Positions 26,482-34,778 of a stretch of 64,000 nt of DNA are shown piece by piece. The translations under genes were made by a program, and so were the position numbers. The stretch covers positions 62,001 through 126,000 of the forward strand of contig JAEXAI010000010.1 in the NCBI GenBank assembly GCA_023394615.1, read 5' to 3'. The stretch's first letter is position 1. Each line of letters opens with the position of its first letter. Origin of the DNA: Actinomycetes bacterium. Lineage in GTDB: Bacteria; Actinomycetota; Coriobacteriia; Coriobacteriales; Eggerthellaceae. Below the pieces are notes generated by a model. The model had not been told where the DNA came from, did not search any database, and saw only the letters and a list, made by a program, of their open reading frames with translations.

Positions 26482-26531
26482 ACAATCGGCATAAGTACTA
26501 TGACGGTTCGGGCGTTTACAAAGGAGACCAG

Positions 26532-27161
26532 ATGGCGCACAAGCCGAAGTACGATTATTTTAAGGCTTTCGAAAAGCAAATAGGAATCGCTATGCAAGCA
26601 GTTGACCTGCTCATAGAGGCGATTGACTATTTTACGACGGTCGAAGATTTGCATGAGGTCATGACGCGGGCCCATGAGCTCGAGCACGAAGGCGATCAGA
26701 TTACACACGAAACGTTTACTGCTATTGCAGTTGACTTTATCACTCCTATCGATCGTGACGACATCATCGAGCTGTCTCAGGCTCTTGATGATGTAACTGA
26801 TGATATCGAAGATGTTATCCAGCTGTTCTACACCATGGACGTGCAGGGCATGCACAAGGACACCTCGCAGATGGCTACGCTGATCAAGGAGAATTGCGAG
26901 GCCCTGATGCAGGTGACCGTGGAATTCCCCGACTTCAAAAAATCTGCGGCATCACGGCAGGCGATTGTGGACGTGAATACCTACGAAGAGGAAGCGGACG
27001 TTCTGTTCGCGAATCTTATGAGGGATTTGCACGTCAATCACAAAGACGATCCCATGTACGTATTGGTGTGGAGCCGCATCTTCAGCAAAATGGAAGCTTG
27101 CGATGACGCGTGTGAGCATGTGGCCGATTTAATCGGCGGCGTGATGCTGAAGAACTCGTAG
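26532..27161 (+). CDS. DUF47 (PhoU-like) protein
   Basis: A 209-residue all-helical protein of the DUF47/YkaA family (TIGR00153 type). It has the paired PhoU-like metal-binding repeats: ELEHEGDQITHETF in the first half and MEACDDACEHVADLIGGV near the end. Such proteins usually pair with a PiT-type low-affinity phosphate transporter and control it. No pit gene follows here; the next gene is on the other strand. Start 26532 has AAAGGAGA; the in-frame run upstream to 26409 lies over the promoter. In a genome with two ppx, ppk1 and a PPK2 it may belong to phosphate control (inference). Confidence 0.85.
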   Translation: MAHKPKYDYFKAFEKQIGIAMQAVDLLIEAIDYFTTVEDLHEVMTRAHELEHEGDQITHETFTAIAVDFITPIDRDDIIELSQALDDVTDDIEDVIQLFYTMDVQGMHKDTSQMATLIKENCEALMQVTVEFPDFKKSAASRQAIVDVNTYEEEADVLFANLMRDLHVNHKDDPMYVLVWSRIFSKMEACDDACEHVADLIGGVMLKNS

Positions 27162-27204
27162 GGCTTATCACATCCTGTCCCACATGCCGCGTGCGCTTGA
27201 GCGC

Positions 27205-27993
27205 TTAGTGGTACTTGTGGTGCCTCACATTGCTATACGTACGTTTCGCGAATTCTTGTTTGGCCTTCTGCGCTTCTTCGACTGAGTTGCCCAACACGCG
27301 ATTGGGTTCGTGGTGGCGTTTCGTTATCGTGTTCACCGGCTTGATCATGGCTTCTGTGATGGGCGTTGTCAGGTCTCGTGCCGGTTTGGTATGCCAGCCC
27401 AGCGCTTGGGTGCCGAACCGTATAATCACGATAAGGGCGACACACATCACGGCCGACCAGATATCCAGTATATGATATGTTTTCATCAGGGCGAACACGA
27501 TAGAACCGATGAGCGCTGCAGTGCCGTAGAGCGACCCTGGCTTGAATGCTGCAACTGGCTTGTTCATGACAACGTCGCGGATGATACCTCCACCCACGGC
27601 GGTAATGGTCCCCAAGATGACGGCGGGTACGATGGTCAGTCCAGCGGAAAGGGCCTTGCCCACGCTGATGACCGCCCAAAGGCCCACCGATAGACCGTCG
27701 ATTAAGTCGATGACCTTGTCCAGATAGGTAATCAAGCGTCCGAAATAGAATACGATGAATGCCATGATGACACAGCCTATGATAAGCTCGGGCTTCTGAA
27801 ATGCATATATGCCGTAATTCTGCAACAACACATCACGCATCACGCCGCCGAACAGGCCGACAATCGTGGCAATTACCATGGTACCGAAAATGTCGTACTG
27901 GGCTCGCGAAGCGCTCATCGATCCGGAAACAGCACCGGTCAGGGTGGCCACTAGTTCGAACCAGAACGGTATGGTCAATACTACTTCTAGCAT
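27205..27993 (-). CDS. TRIC-type cation channel family membrane protein (YadS/UPF0126)
   Basis: A 262-residue membrane protein with about seven helices in two similar halves. Each half has the family signature: GLFGGVMRDVLLQNYGIYAF in the first and GGGIIRDVVMNKPVAAF in the second (G-G-x-x-R-D repeats). Bacterial relatives fold as trimeric TRIC-like potassium channels, but many were long annotated only as UPF0126. A basic cytoplasmic tail ends the protein. The ATG at 27993 sits 1 base after the stop of the phospholipase-like gene, so translation is coupled. Confidence 0.88.
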   Translation of the reverse strand: MLEVVLTIPFWFELVATLTGAVSGSMSASRAQYDIFGTMVIATIVGLFGGVMRDVLLQNYGIYAFQKPELIIGCVIMAFIVFYFGRLITYLDKVIDLIDGLSVGLWAVISVGKALSAGLTIVPAVILGTITAVGGGIIRDVVMNKPVAAFKPGSLYGTAALIGSIVFALMKTYHILDIWSAVMCVALIVIIRFGTQALGWHTKPARDLTTPITEAMIKPVNTITKRHHEPNRVLGNSVEEAQKAKQEFAKRTYSNVRHHKYH

Positions 27994-27994
27994 A

Positions 27995-28981
27995 TCAGGC
28001 GCTCGTGTCGGCAGGCGTGCTCTGCTGCACGGTGAGTCGTGCTTCCACAGGGTCACCCAAAAAGTTGACATCATTGGTTATACTGCGAGCGGTGTCTGCG
28101 TCGAGGTAATCGCGGCCCGAGAACAGGGCGATAGCCGATTCGGATTGCGACAGGGCATTATCGTATATGTCCCAAAACGACAATGACGAGCTTTCTCCTG
28201 TAAAAGGATTTTCCCAGGTCTTGCGTTTGGCGTTGTCGAACCAAGTGGGTTTGCGACCCACAGCACGCGGCGCCATGCAGCGCAGCAGAGAATAAGGTCG
28301 TACTATTTCTTCGATACCCGATAGAATCGCGCGTTTCAAGCCGGTGGGGGAATCCATCAGCACTTTTTGGGAGATGCTGTAGCAATGAACGGCAGCGGGG
28401 AAAGCTGCTGGGTCCATGGTAGTGCTGAAAACGCTCAGCGCCACATAGGAATACATCTTCGCAATGGTGAGCAGAGTGCTCTCATCAGCGATCAGGATAT
28501 TTTCATGGGGGGAGTAATCGGCGACGGTGCAACCGCGCTTGCGGTAGAGCACCTCTTCGTCCAACTCGCGTTCAATCAGGTGATGCACGGCTGTTTTGTC
28601 GTTGCGTGTCAAGCCTTCCACACCAGCGTCGCATATGCGGTATTCCATGGAATAGACCAACGGATGGGACCCTGAATCAAGCAAGAAATGGCAGAGGTAG
28701 CCATACGCGTAGGCTTTCCCAACGCCGCGCTCTTCGGCTCCCAGAATCTGGGTTGATGCTTTAAATGCCATCAACTGTTCTGCTGGCAGCATGTCGTGCA
28801 GCATTGATCCCCAAGAAATCGAGTTTACGCGCAGCGGGTCGAAAACCAAGAAGAAAAATGGGTCGGGTCCTTGGCATCCCAGCAGGAACGCTTCTTTTTC
28901 TTCGTAGGTGTTGCCAATGATATCGGGGTTGGCGGCCAAAACGTCTTGGCCGAAAAAATCATGAACCATCAGAGCCGGCAT
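27995..28981 (-). CDS. Zinc-dependent phospholipase C family protein
   Basis: A 328-residue protein of the bacterial ZnDPLC fold (Pfam PF00882 type). It opens with MPALMVHDFFGQDV and has GCQGPDPFFF, SMLHDMLP and AYGYLCHFLLDSGSHP, the last with the H-x(3)-D-x-x-x-H spacing of zinc ligands. No signal peptide is seen, so cytosolic action on a non-membrane substrate is possible. Such proteins are widespread, uncharacterised relatives of clostridial phospholipase C in Firmicutes and Coriobacteria. Start chosen at 28981 because AGGA lies 8 bases upstream; longer frames reach 29119. Forms an operon with the TRIC channel gene. Confidence 0.75.
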   Translation of the reverse strand: MPALMVHDFFGQDVLAANPDIIGNTYEEKEAFLLGCQGPDPFFFLVFDPLRVNSISWGSMLHDMLPAEQLMAFKASTQILGAEERGVGKAYAYGYLCHFLLDSGSHPLVYSMEYRICDAGVEGLTRNDKTAVHHLIERELDEEVLYRKRGCTVADYSPHENILIADESTLLTIAKMYSYVALSVFSTTMDPAAFPAAVHCYSISQKVLMDSPTGLKRAILSGIEEIVRPYSLLRCMAPRAVGRKPTWFDNAKRKTWENPFTGESSSLSFWDIYDNALSQSESAIALFSGRDYLDADTARSITNDVNFLGDPVEARLTVQQSTPADTSA

Positions 28982-29274
28982 AGCGATCATCCTGTTCGTC
29001 GCGGCATTTCTTATTTCCAGACCATCATATACATTGGAAATACTCTTGCAAGCAGCTCGTGGGGAGTTCCGTAGCATTTCCGTTTTAAACGTCGTTGAAT
29101 GGCGAGTATCTCGTGTCAATGGTATTTCGGGCCCCTCCCTGCGTTGCCGCCCACCGTCTTATCCTCCCGCCAGCGATTTGTTTTGTGCGCTTGCGGCGAA
29201 TGACGTGCGCTTGTGGCACCACTTCCCCCCGATTTTGTTATCATGGGAAAATCCACGCGAGTAGGAAGATTTCA

Positions 29275-30558
29275 ATGGCTTTAATAGTGGCGAAATTCGG
29301 GGGAACGTCGGTTGCGTCTCCCGAACGAATACAAATGGTCGCGAAACGCCTGATTTCCATCAAACAGGCGGGAAACGACGTGGTCGCGGTAGTGTCCGCG
29401 ATGGGAAAAACAACCGATGAGCTTGTCGGCTTGGCCGCTGCATTGTCAAAACATCCGCCAGCGCGCGAGATGGACAGGCTGCTGTCAACTGGCGAACAGG
29501 TGTCCATGACGCTTTTGGCTATGGCTATTGAAGCTCGCGGCTATCGCGCGATGAGCTTCACGGGCCGTCAGGCGGGCATTGAAACTGACACTGAGCATGC
29601 GAAGGCAAAAATTACGCTCGTGCATGCCGACCGCATAAAGAATGCGGTGGCTTCGGGCATCATTCCCGTAGTCGCTGGATTCCAAGGCATCGACAAGCGC
29701 GGCGACATCACCACACTGGGTCGCGGTGGTTCCGACACTACGGCCGTGGCCGTGGCATGGGGCATCGATGCGGATGTGTGCGAGATATATTCCGACGTGG
29801 ACGGCATTTACACGGCCGATCCCCGCGTGGCGCCCAGAGCGCGCAAGCTTGACGCTATCAGTTACGAGGACATGCTGGAACTATCGAGCGCGGGCGCGGG
29901 CGTGCTGCAAAGCCGTGCAGTAGAATTCGCGCGCAAGTATCACGTTGTCATCCATTCGCGTTCGGCGTTCTCCGACGCCCCCGGCACATTAATCAAGGAG
30001 GCCGATTCTTCCATGGAACAGGCAGTAATATCGGGTATCGCCCACGATACGTCCGAGGTGAAGGTTACCATCAGGGATGTGACCGACCAGTCGGGCATTG
30101 CGGCACGTGTGTTCTCCGCTCTTGCGGCGGGTAACGTGAATGTGGACATGATCATCCAGAATATTTCCGAAGACGGCAAAACCGACATGACGTTCACCTG
30201 TCCGGAAAGCGATCTCGCTCGTGCGCGTGACGTGGTGGAAACCATTCTGCCCAAGATCGGGGGTCGCGAGTACGCGGTCGACGAGAGCATCGCGAAGGTT
30301 TCCTTGGTGGGTACAGGCATGAAGTCCAGCCCAGGTGTAGCGGCTAAAGCGTTCACCGCGCTTGGCGATAACGGAGTGAACATACTTTTAATATCTACCA
30401 GCCCCATTCGTCTTTCCGTAGTGGTGAAGGCGAACCAAGTCGAGCAGGCTGTGCGTTGCCTGCATACGGCTTTCGGGCTCGATTCAGATAGCGTATTCGA
30501 AGAGAAAATGCTTTCAGCCGACGAACTGGCTGCAAAGAAAAACAAGGGAAGGTGCTGA
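29275..30558 (+). CDS. lysC: Aspartate kinase
   Basis: A 427-residue enzyme starting the aspartate pathway (Lys, Thr, Met, diaminopimelate). VAKFGGTSVASPERI is the ATP/aspartate site, TLGRGGSDTTAVAVA the second motif, and DVDGIYTADPR follows. Two C-terminal ACT domains (from about 265) bind feedback amino acids. ATG 29275 has AGGAAGAT; the frame could extend to 29095, but this start fits the family. Starts 6 bases before asd ends the pair, forming an operon with asd. Confidence 0.95.
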   Translation: MALIVAKFGGTSVASPERIQMVAKRLISIKQAGNDVVAVVSAMGKTTDELVGLAAALSKHPPAREMDRLLSTGEQVSMTLLAMAIEARGYRAMSFTGRQAGIETDTEHAKAKITLVHADRIKNAVASGIIPVVAGFQGIDKRGDITTLGRGGSDTTAVAVAWGIDADVCEIYSDVDGIYTADPRVAPRARKLDAISYEDMLELSSAGAGVLQSRAVEFARKYHVVIHSRSAFSDAPGTLIKEADSSMEQAVISGIAHDTSEVKVTIRDVTDQSGIAARVFSALAAGNVNVDMIIQNISEDGKTDMTFTCPESDLARARDVVETILPKIGGREYAVDESIAKVSLVGTGMKSSPGVAAKAFTALGDNGVNILLISTSPIRLSVVVKANQVEQAVRCLHTAFGLDSDSVFEEKMLSADELAAKKNKGRC

Positions 30559-30564
30559 AGAAAC

Positions 30565-31608
30565 ATGGCTTGGACAAAGGAAATGCCGGCAAACCCGGTC
30601 GTAGCGGTCTGCGGAGCGACGGGAGCGGTTGGGCGCGAGTTCATCAAAGTCCTGAATGATCTGAACTTTCCTGCAAAAGAAGTACGTGCCTTCGCGTCGA
30701 AGCGTTCTGCCGGAATGAAGATTCCTTTCAGCGGTTGCGGCCAAGCGAAAGCCGGTAAGCTGACCGTGCAGGAAATGAAGAAGAGCAGCTTCGAGGGCGT
30801 CGATATCGCTTTGTTTTCGGCCGGCTCCGACGTGTCGAAGAAATACCGCGATGCTGTGACTTCGGCTGGTGCCGTGATGATTGACAACTCGAGTGCTTTT
30901 CGCATGGAAGACGATGTCCCATTGGTGGTTCCTGAAGTGAATCCGCAAGAGGCGCTCACGCACTCCGGCGTTATCGCGAACCCGAATTGCTCGACAATCA
31001 TGATGGTCGTGGCGCTCAAGCCCTTAAACGATATTGCACCAATCAAGCGTGTTGTGGTATCTACATATCAAGCAGCCAGCGGCGCGGGGCTTCCCGCGAT
31101 GATCGAGCTGTACGACCAGACGCGTCAGTATCTGGACAGCGTTGAGCCTACGGTGAAGGAATTCCCTTATCAGCTGGCCTTCAACTGCATTCCGCGCATC
31201 GATTCTTTCATGGACGACGGCTCCACGAAAGAGGAGTGGAAGATGGTCGTGGAAACGCAGAAAATCATGGGCAATCCTGACCTGGCCGTAAACGCTACTT
31301 GTGTGCGCGTGCCGGTGGTGCGCTGCCACGGTGAATCGGTGAACGTTGAATTCGCTGGACCGGTTTCTGTTGACGAGGCTCGTCGTGCATTGGACGGCGC
31401 TCCCGGTATCGAGATGATGGACAACCCGAAACGAGATTTGTACCCCATGCCTGGCATGTTGGCCGGTACCGACCCCACCTATATCGGTCGTTTGCGCGCT
31501 GACGAATCAGTGGCGTCCGGCCTGTCCTTCTGGGTTGTGGCCGATCAGATTCGCAAAGGTGCCGCATTGAACGCCGTGCAGATTGCTCAGTTGCTGCTGC
31601 CCCGCTAG
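30565..31608 (+). CDS. asd: Aspartate-semialdehyde dehydrogenase
   Basis: A 347-residue NADP enzyme that reduces aspartyl phosphate. VAVCGATGAVGREF is the Rossmann start; VIANPNCSTIMMVVAL holds the catalytic Cys; QAASGAGLPAM follows, and RVPVVRCHGESV has the acid/base His. Full length. Six bases after lysC, and closed by a strong terminator. Confidence 0.95.
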   Translation: MAWTKEMPANPVVAVCGATGAVGREFIKVLNDLNFPAKEVRAFASKRSAGMKIPFSGCGQAKAGKLTVQEMKKSSFEGVDIALFSAGSDVSKKYRDAVTSAGAVMIDNSSAFRMEDDVPLVVPEVNPQEALTHSGVIANPNCSTIMMVVALKPLNDIAPIKRVVVSTYQAASGAGLPAMIELYDQTRQYLDSVEPTVKEFPYQLAFNCIPRIDSFMDDGSTKEEWKMVVETQKIMGNPDLAVNATCVRVPVVRCHGESVNVEFAGPVSVDEARRALDGAPGIEMMDNPKRDLYPMPGMLAGTDPTYIGRLRADESVASGLSFWVVADQIRKGAALNAVQIAQLLLPR

Positions 31609-31675
31609 GGCATGCTGTCAAAACAGGTTTCGAGCCAATACTGATCCTTTGGCCGGAACTGGTTTCCGAATCAAG

Positions 31676-31713
31676 AATCCCCCCGTCGAAATAAATCGGC
31701 GGGGGGATTTTAA
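31676..31713 (+). terminator. Rho-independent terminator of lysC-asd
   Basis: A 13-bp stem: AATCCCCCCGTCG (31676-31688) pairs with CGGCGGGGGGATT (31697-31709, one G-U) around AAATAAAT. Ends in TTAATT. Confidence 0.85.
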
Positions 31714-31784
31714 TTGCAGCTGACGTTTAGTTGCTTCGAGACTTGTCAACCCTCGGGGATGGCCAGTCTGCAACAAGTACTTCG

Positions 31785-32111
31785 CTATGCTGGGCGAATG
31801 ACGACTTCTTTGAAGCTGCCATCAGCGCCGGGCGTTGCGGTTGCCTGGGCGAAAACGGTCTTGCCATAGTAGGTGGCGTAGAAATCGGCCGTGTTCTCGT
31901 CGACGATTTGGGCATTCTGAATCGAGAAGCCGCCGAACGGGAAGCGATTGCGATAGAACATTTCGATACCGTGAGGTCCTTTGGCATAATTGGTCGGCTG
32001 ACCTACCAGCGTGGGGCAGTAATCGATGATGTGGCAATCCTCGCCGAAGCATGCGGCCAGCGCTTTGGGGTCTTTGCCCTGCAAGGCGCTTACGAACGAA
32101 TCGATAGTCAT
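31785..32111 (-). CDS. SnoaL/NTF2-like small protein
   Basis: A 108-residue alpha+beta-barrel protein: FVSALQGKDPKALAACFGEDCHIIDYCP is the usual NTF2/SnoaL opening helix pair, and FGGFSIQNAQIVDENTADFYATY the following strands. The fold includes ketosteroid isomerase, polyketide cyclases and many unknown members; no catalytic residue pair can be claimed from sequence. It starts 48 bases after the steroid-type SDR gene with an excellent AGGAGGAT site, so the two form an operon and may act on the same substrate (inference). Confidence 0.7.
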   Translation of the reverse strand: MTIDSFVSALQGKDPKALAACFGEDCHIIDYCPTLVGQPTNYAKGPHGIEMFYRNRFPFGGFSIQNAQIVDENTADFYATYYGKTVFAQATATPGADGSFKEVVIRPA

Positions 32112-32159
32112 AGTTATCCTCCTGAATGAGTGATTGAGTGTGCAGTCGTGGGCTGGGGT

Positions 32160-32942
32160 CTAAAAGACTTTCCCGGGATGGGTCAGCGCGTCCGTGCCGC
32201 CATCAGCGAAAATAACGACTCCGTTGATGCCGCTTGCCTTTTTCGAAAGCAAGAATGCGGTCACATTGCCAATTTCTTCAGGATCCATCAACGGTTCTTC
32301 GCCATAATGCGTGGGAACGGGAATAGCTTCCATGGCTGCACGCTGCTCGGGGGACAGGCCTGCCGTCATAGCGGTGCGCACATTGCCAGGGGCGATAGCG
32401 TTCAGGCGCACGCCACGGGCTGCCCACTCTGCGCTTGTGCGGCGCATCCAACGGGCGAGTGCGAATTTCGTGGCAGTGTAGAACATATGGCCCATGGTAA
32501 CGGGGTCGGTGTCTTTGTACAGCTCGCAAATGCGCTGCTCGTCGCCAACGTTGGTCAGCATATCCACGACGTCCATGGGAATATTGCCTTGGGCGATGGT
32601 GTTTGATGCTGTGACGACGCAGGCACCGCCTTTTTTCTCTAGAAGGTCAAACAAGCCTTCGGCGATTGCCACGGCACCGAAGTAGTTCAATTGCAAAATC
32701 AGCGTATTGGGGACCCTACCGCCGGATACGCCTGCGTTGCATACGACTCCGTCAAGGCCGTCGGGATAGCGCTTGTGTACTTCGTCGATGCAGGCCTGGC
32801 GACCTTCGGGAGTGGCCAAGTTGGCATCGATGTCGCCGTCTTTCACGTCGATGTTCACGACTTCATTACCGGCCTCGCGGATGATTTTGGCGGTTTCTGC
32901 GCCGATGCCGCTTGAAGCGCCAGTGACTACGTAGATTCCCAT
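32160..32942 (-). CDS. Short-chain dehydrogenase, 3-alpha-hydroxysteroid dehydrogenase-like
   Basis: A 260-residue classical SDR. TGASSGIGAET is the NAD(P) loop, LDGVVCNAG the NAG motif, YTATKFALA the catalytic Tyr-x3-Lys. IDVKDGDIDANLATPEGRQ after the first strand shows Asp after beta-2, which favours NAD. The layout (short Asp-rich segment, LNYFGAVAIAEGL, RLNAIAPGNVRTAM, and the ending GGTDALTHPGKVF) is close to the Comamonas-type 3-alpha-hydroxysteroid dehydrogenase/carbonyl reductase group. Gut anaerobes use such enzymes on bile acids or steroids. ATG 32942 has AGAGGA. The substrate remains a guess. Confidence 0.78.
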   Translation of the reverse strand: MGIYVVTGASSGIGAETAKIIREAGNEVVNIDVKDGDIDANLATPEGRQACIDEVHKRYPDGLDGVVCNAGVSGGRVPNTLILQLNYFGAVAIAEGLFDLLEKKGGACVVTASNTIAQGNIPMDVVDMLTNVGDEQRICELYKDTDPVTMGHMFYTATKFALARWMRRTSAEWAARGVRLNAIAPGNVRTAMTAGLSPEQRAAMEAIPVPTHYGEEPLMDPEEIGNVTAFLLSKKASGINGVVIFADGGTDALTHPGKVF

Positions 32943-33418
32943 AGTTCCTCTTTTCGAATAGGTGAACCTGTTGTTTACAAGAGAAGAATACCGCCGAAGT
33001 CGTCCGTCCGTCCCCGATTTTCTCCAACGAATATGCGAGCGGTTATTCATGATTCGGAAACGGTTGGATTAATGTGGCAAATGGGATCAAAAGAAGCTCT
33101 GATGCTTGCACGTTGCTCGGGGGCAATGTGCGCGAATGAGAAAACGGTGCGAAAAATGCAAGACTAATAGTGCGAATCTATGAATGAAAGGAAAAAATTG
33201 CATAGGGGAGAATTCGAATTTTCGCGTCCTGGGTCTTCCGTGATACACTGGCGCGAACTGATGGGGCCAGTGGAATTGCTGTTTATCTGCGTCCTGTCGG
33301 CGGAAACCTCGCGTTCCGTTGGCGGAAGTCTCGCGTTCCGTTGGCGGAAACGTTGTCGACGCATTTTCCGCTCAAGCTTGCTGGACCCCCTTCAAGACGG
33401 ACGATTGGATGGGATATT
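32943..33418. other. Intergenic region with hairpin repeats
   Basis: No gene is seen. The segment separates two divergent genes and so holds both promoters. Its right part has a 22-bp tandem repeat at 33299-33350. Confidence 0.4.
33299..33350. repeat. 22-bp hairpin repeat
   Basis: Two full copies (33299-33320, 33321-33342) plus a partial third of GGCGGAARYCTCGCGTTCCGTT. Each junction can fold as TTCCG-TTGG-CGGAA. Confidence 0.7.
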
Positions 33419-34405
33419 ATGTCTGAAGATATCTTGTTCGGATTCGAAACTGCTTTGCAGATTCTTCGATCGTCGCATGCGGATGTCGCAAGCTGCCTCG
33501 TTCGCCATTCACGGCGCGCCCCTTCGAAGACGCCAGTGAAATCGCAGCTTATGGAAGCTGTCAAGCAGTTGGAAGAACTCTATCCGGGAATTCAAATCTC
33601 CTATCCTCTTCGATATCTTGTCGATGGTGGCTCTCGACAGCATGCATCTGATTTTCAACATGGTTATTCTTGTACGTTGTCTCTACCCGGCTCATCGATT
33701 TGCTGCTTGGCAAAAGGTATCTACGTTGCGGCCCCACCTTTAGCATTCATGCAGGAATGCACGCGACGGAATTTCATAGATCGGCTCAGGCTGGGTTGGG
33801 AGATATGCGGAACCTATCAAAGTGGCTTCTGCGCTCTGCCGGAAGAATACCAAATCAAACCTCTTGTTTCTGTTGACGCGATAAGCAGGTACGTTCTTCG
33901 AAACTCGGGCATAGGCGGCAGCAAGGCCGCCCTGCAGGCGCTTCGCTATACTGCCGATAACTCGGCCTCGCCGCGCGAGACGCAGTTGGCGCTGACCTTG
34001 GGTCTACCGACTCGATACGGCGGAGCTGGCTTGGGCATCCCGCGCATGAATTATGCGGTACCAACGACGCCAGCCGCCTATGTTATCTGCAATAGGCGTA
34101 CTCTCGTCTGTGATTTGTGTTGGGAGCGTCAGAAAATAGACGTTGAGTATCAGAGTTTTCTGCACCATAACGGTAACGAAAGCCGTATCAGCGATTCGCG
34201 CAGAAGCAATGCCCTGAAAGAGATGGGGTATTTCGTGCATTGCATCACCGATGAAGAGTTGAACAGTTTTTCAACGACCGAGGCAATCATCGCATCAATT
34301 GGAAAAGAGCTTAAGAAGCGCAATCGCACGAAGCTGCAAGATTATCACGCCCGGAAACTGAGATTGCGTCGTGATCTGGGCCTACCGGTTGGAAACGAGT
34401 TGTAG
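33419..34405 (+). CDS. Orphan protein, possible PD-(D/E)XK-like nuclease fold
   Basis: A 328-residue protein that I do not recognise. There is no membrane helix and no signal. The C-terminal half has PRETQLALTLGLP, then RTLVCDLCWERQK, then DVEYQSFLHH, then SRRSNALKEMGYFVHCIT. The D...E-x-Q order followed by a basic helix and a strand resembles the Vsr/DUF559 type of the PD-(D/E)XK superfamily, with the usual Lys replaced by Gln, but this is a guess by eye. The N-terminal half resembles the hypothetical 'type IV toxin-antitoxin-like' regions found in Coriobacteria. Codon use looks like that of accessory genes with more AT. Start 33419 is supported by GGATGGGA. Confidence 0.5.
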   Translation: MSEDILFGFETALQILRSSHADVASCLVRHSRRAPSKTPVKSQLMEAVKQLEELYPGIQISYPLRYLVDGGSRQHASDFQHGYSCTLSLPGSSICCLAKGIYVAAPPLAFMQECTRRNFIDRLRLGWEICGTYQSGFCALPEEYQIKPLVSVDAISRYVLRNSGIGGSKAALQALRYTADNSASPRETQLALTLGLPTRYGGAGLGIPRMNYAVPTTPAAYVICNRRTLVCDLCWERQKIDVEYQSFLHHNGNESRISDSRRSNALKEMGYFVHCITDEELNSFSTTEAIIASIGKELKKRNRTKLQDYHARKLRLRRDLGLPVGNEL

Positions 34406-34477
34406 GCTCCTATCTTCCCAAGATTGTCTTTTAGAATTGCATGTGGCCTTGAAATAGGTCGGAGTGAATTTTCGCTG

Positions 34478-34500
34478 TATAATGTAGCATATATGCTACA
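34478..34500 (+). promoter_or_regulatory. TATAAT box overlapping an 18-bp palindrome
   Basis: TATAAT (34478-34483) shares its last base with the perfect palindrome TGTAGCATATATGCTACA (34483-34500). This is the classic layout of a repressor operator over a promoter start site. No proper -35 box is clear, and no recognised gene follows. Confidence 0.45.
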
Positions 34501-34702
34501 TGTTCGAGTAAAGAGGGTCGTGGATGGAGCGCAAGCATCGATTTGCGTTCTTTTCAATCGAGTCGAATGCCTAACCAAGAAAGCTATTGGTATCGTTGCA
34601 GCTCACAGCGGTGCTGTTTTACAATGTTGCGAACAAGTTTTGGCTATGGCTTCCAAAACAACGCAAATCGGTGATTAGGAACCAATTTTGCTCTTGTTTA
34701 CT

Positions 34703-34744
34703 CGAATTCAAAAGAAGTGGCGGGCCAAATCATCGGCTCGCCAC
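34703..34744 (-). terminator. Terminator of ppk1
   Basis: On the minus strand GTGGCGAGCC pairs with GGCCCGCCAC (one G-U) around an 8-base loop, followed by TTCTTTT. Plus-strand arms are 34717-34726 and 34735-34744. Confidence 0.7.
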
Positions 34745-34778
34745 GTGCATTTAAACGATATAGATGTATATAGACTTG

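Larger units (their letters stand above)
34406..34778. other. Intergenic region with operator-like palindrome
   Basis: No gene is convincing; an 84-codon plus-strand frame (34424-34678) has no family features and crosses the palindrome. The right end is the terminator of ppk1. Confidence 0.45.

Noticed and set aside
28982..29274. Lysine riboswitch upstream of lysC
   Set aside because: I could not see the conserved lysine-riboswitch junction or an attenuator stem with a T-run before the start.
34424..34678. An 84-residue plus-strand gene
   Set aside because: It crosses an operator-like palindrome, has no ribosome site and no family features.
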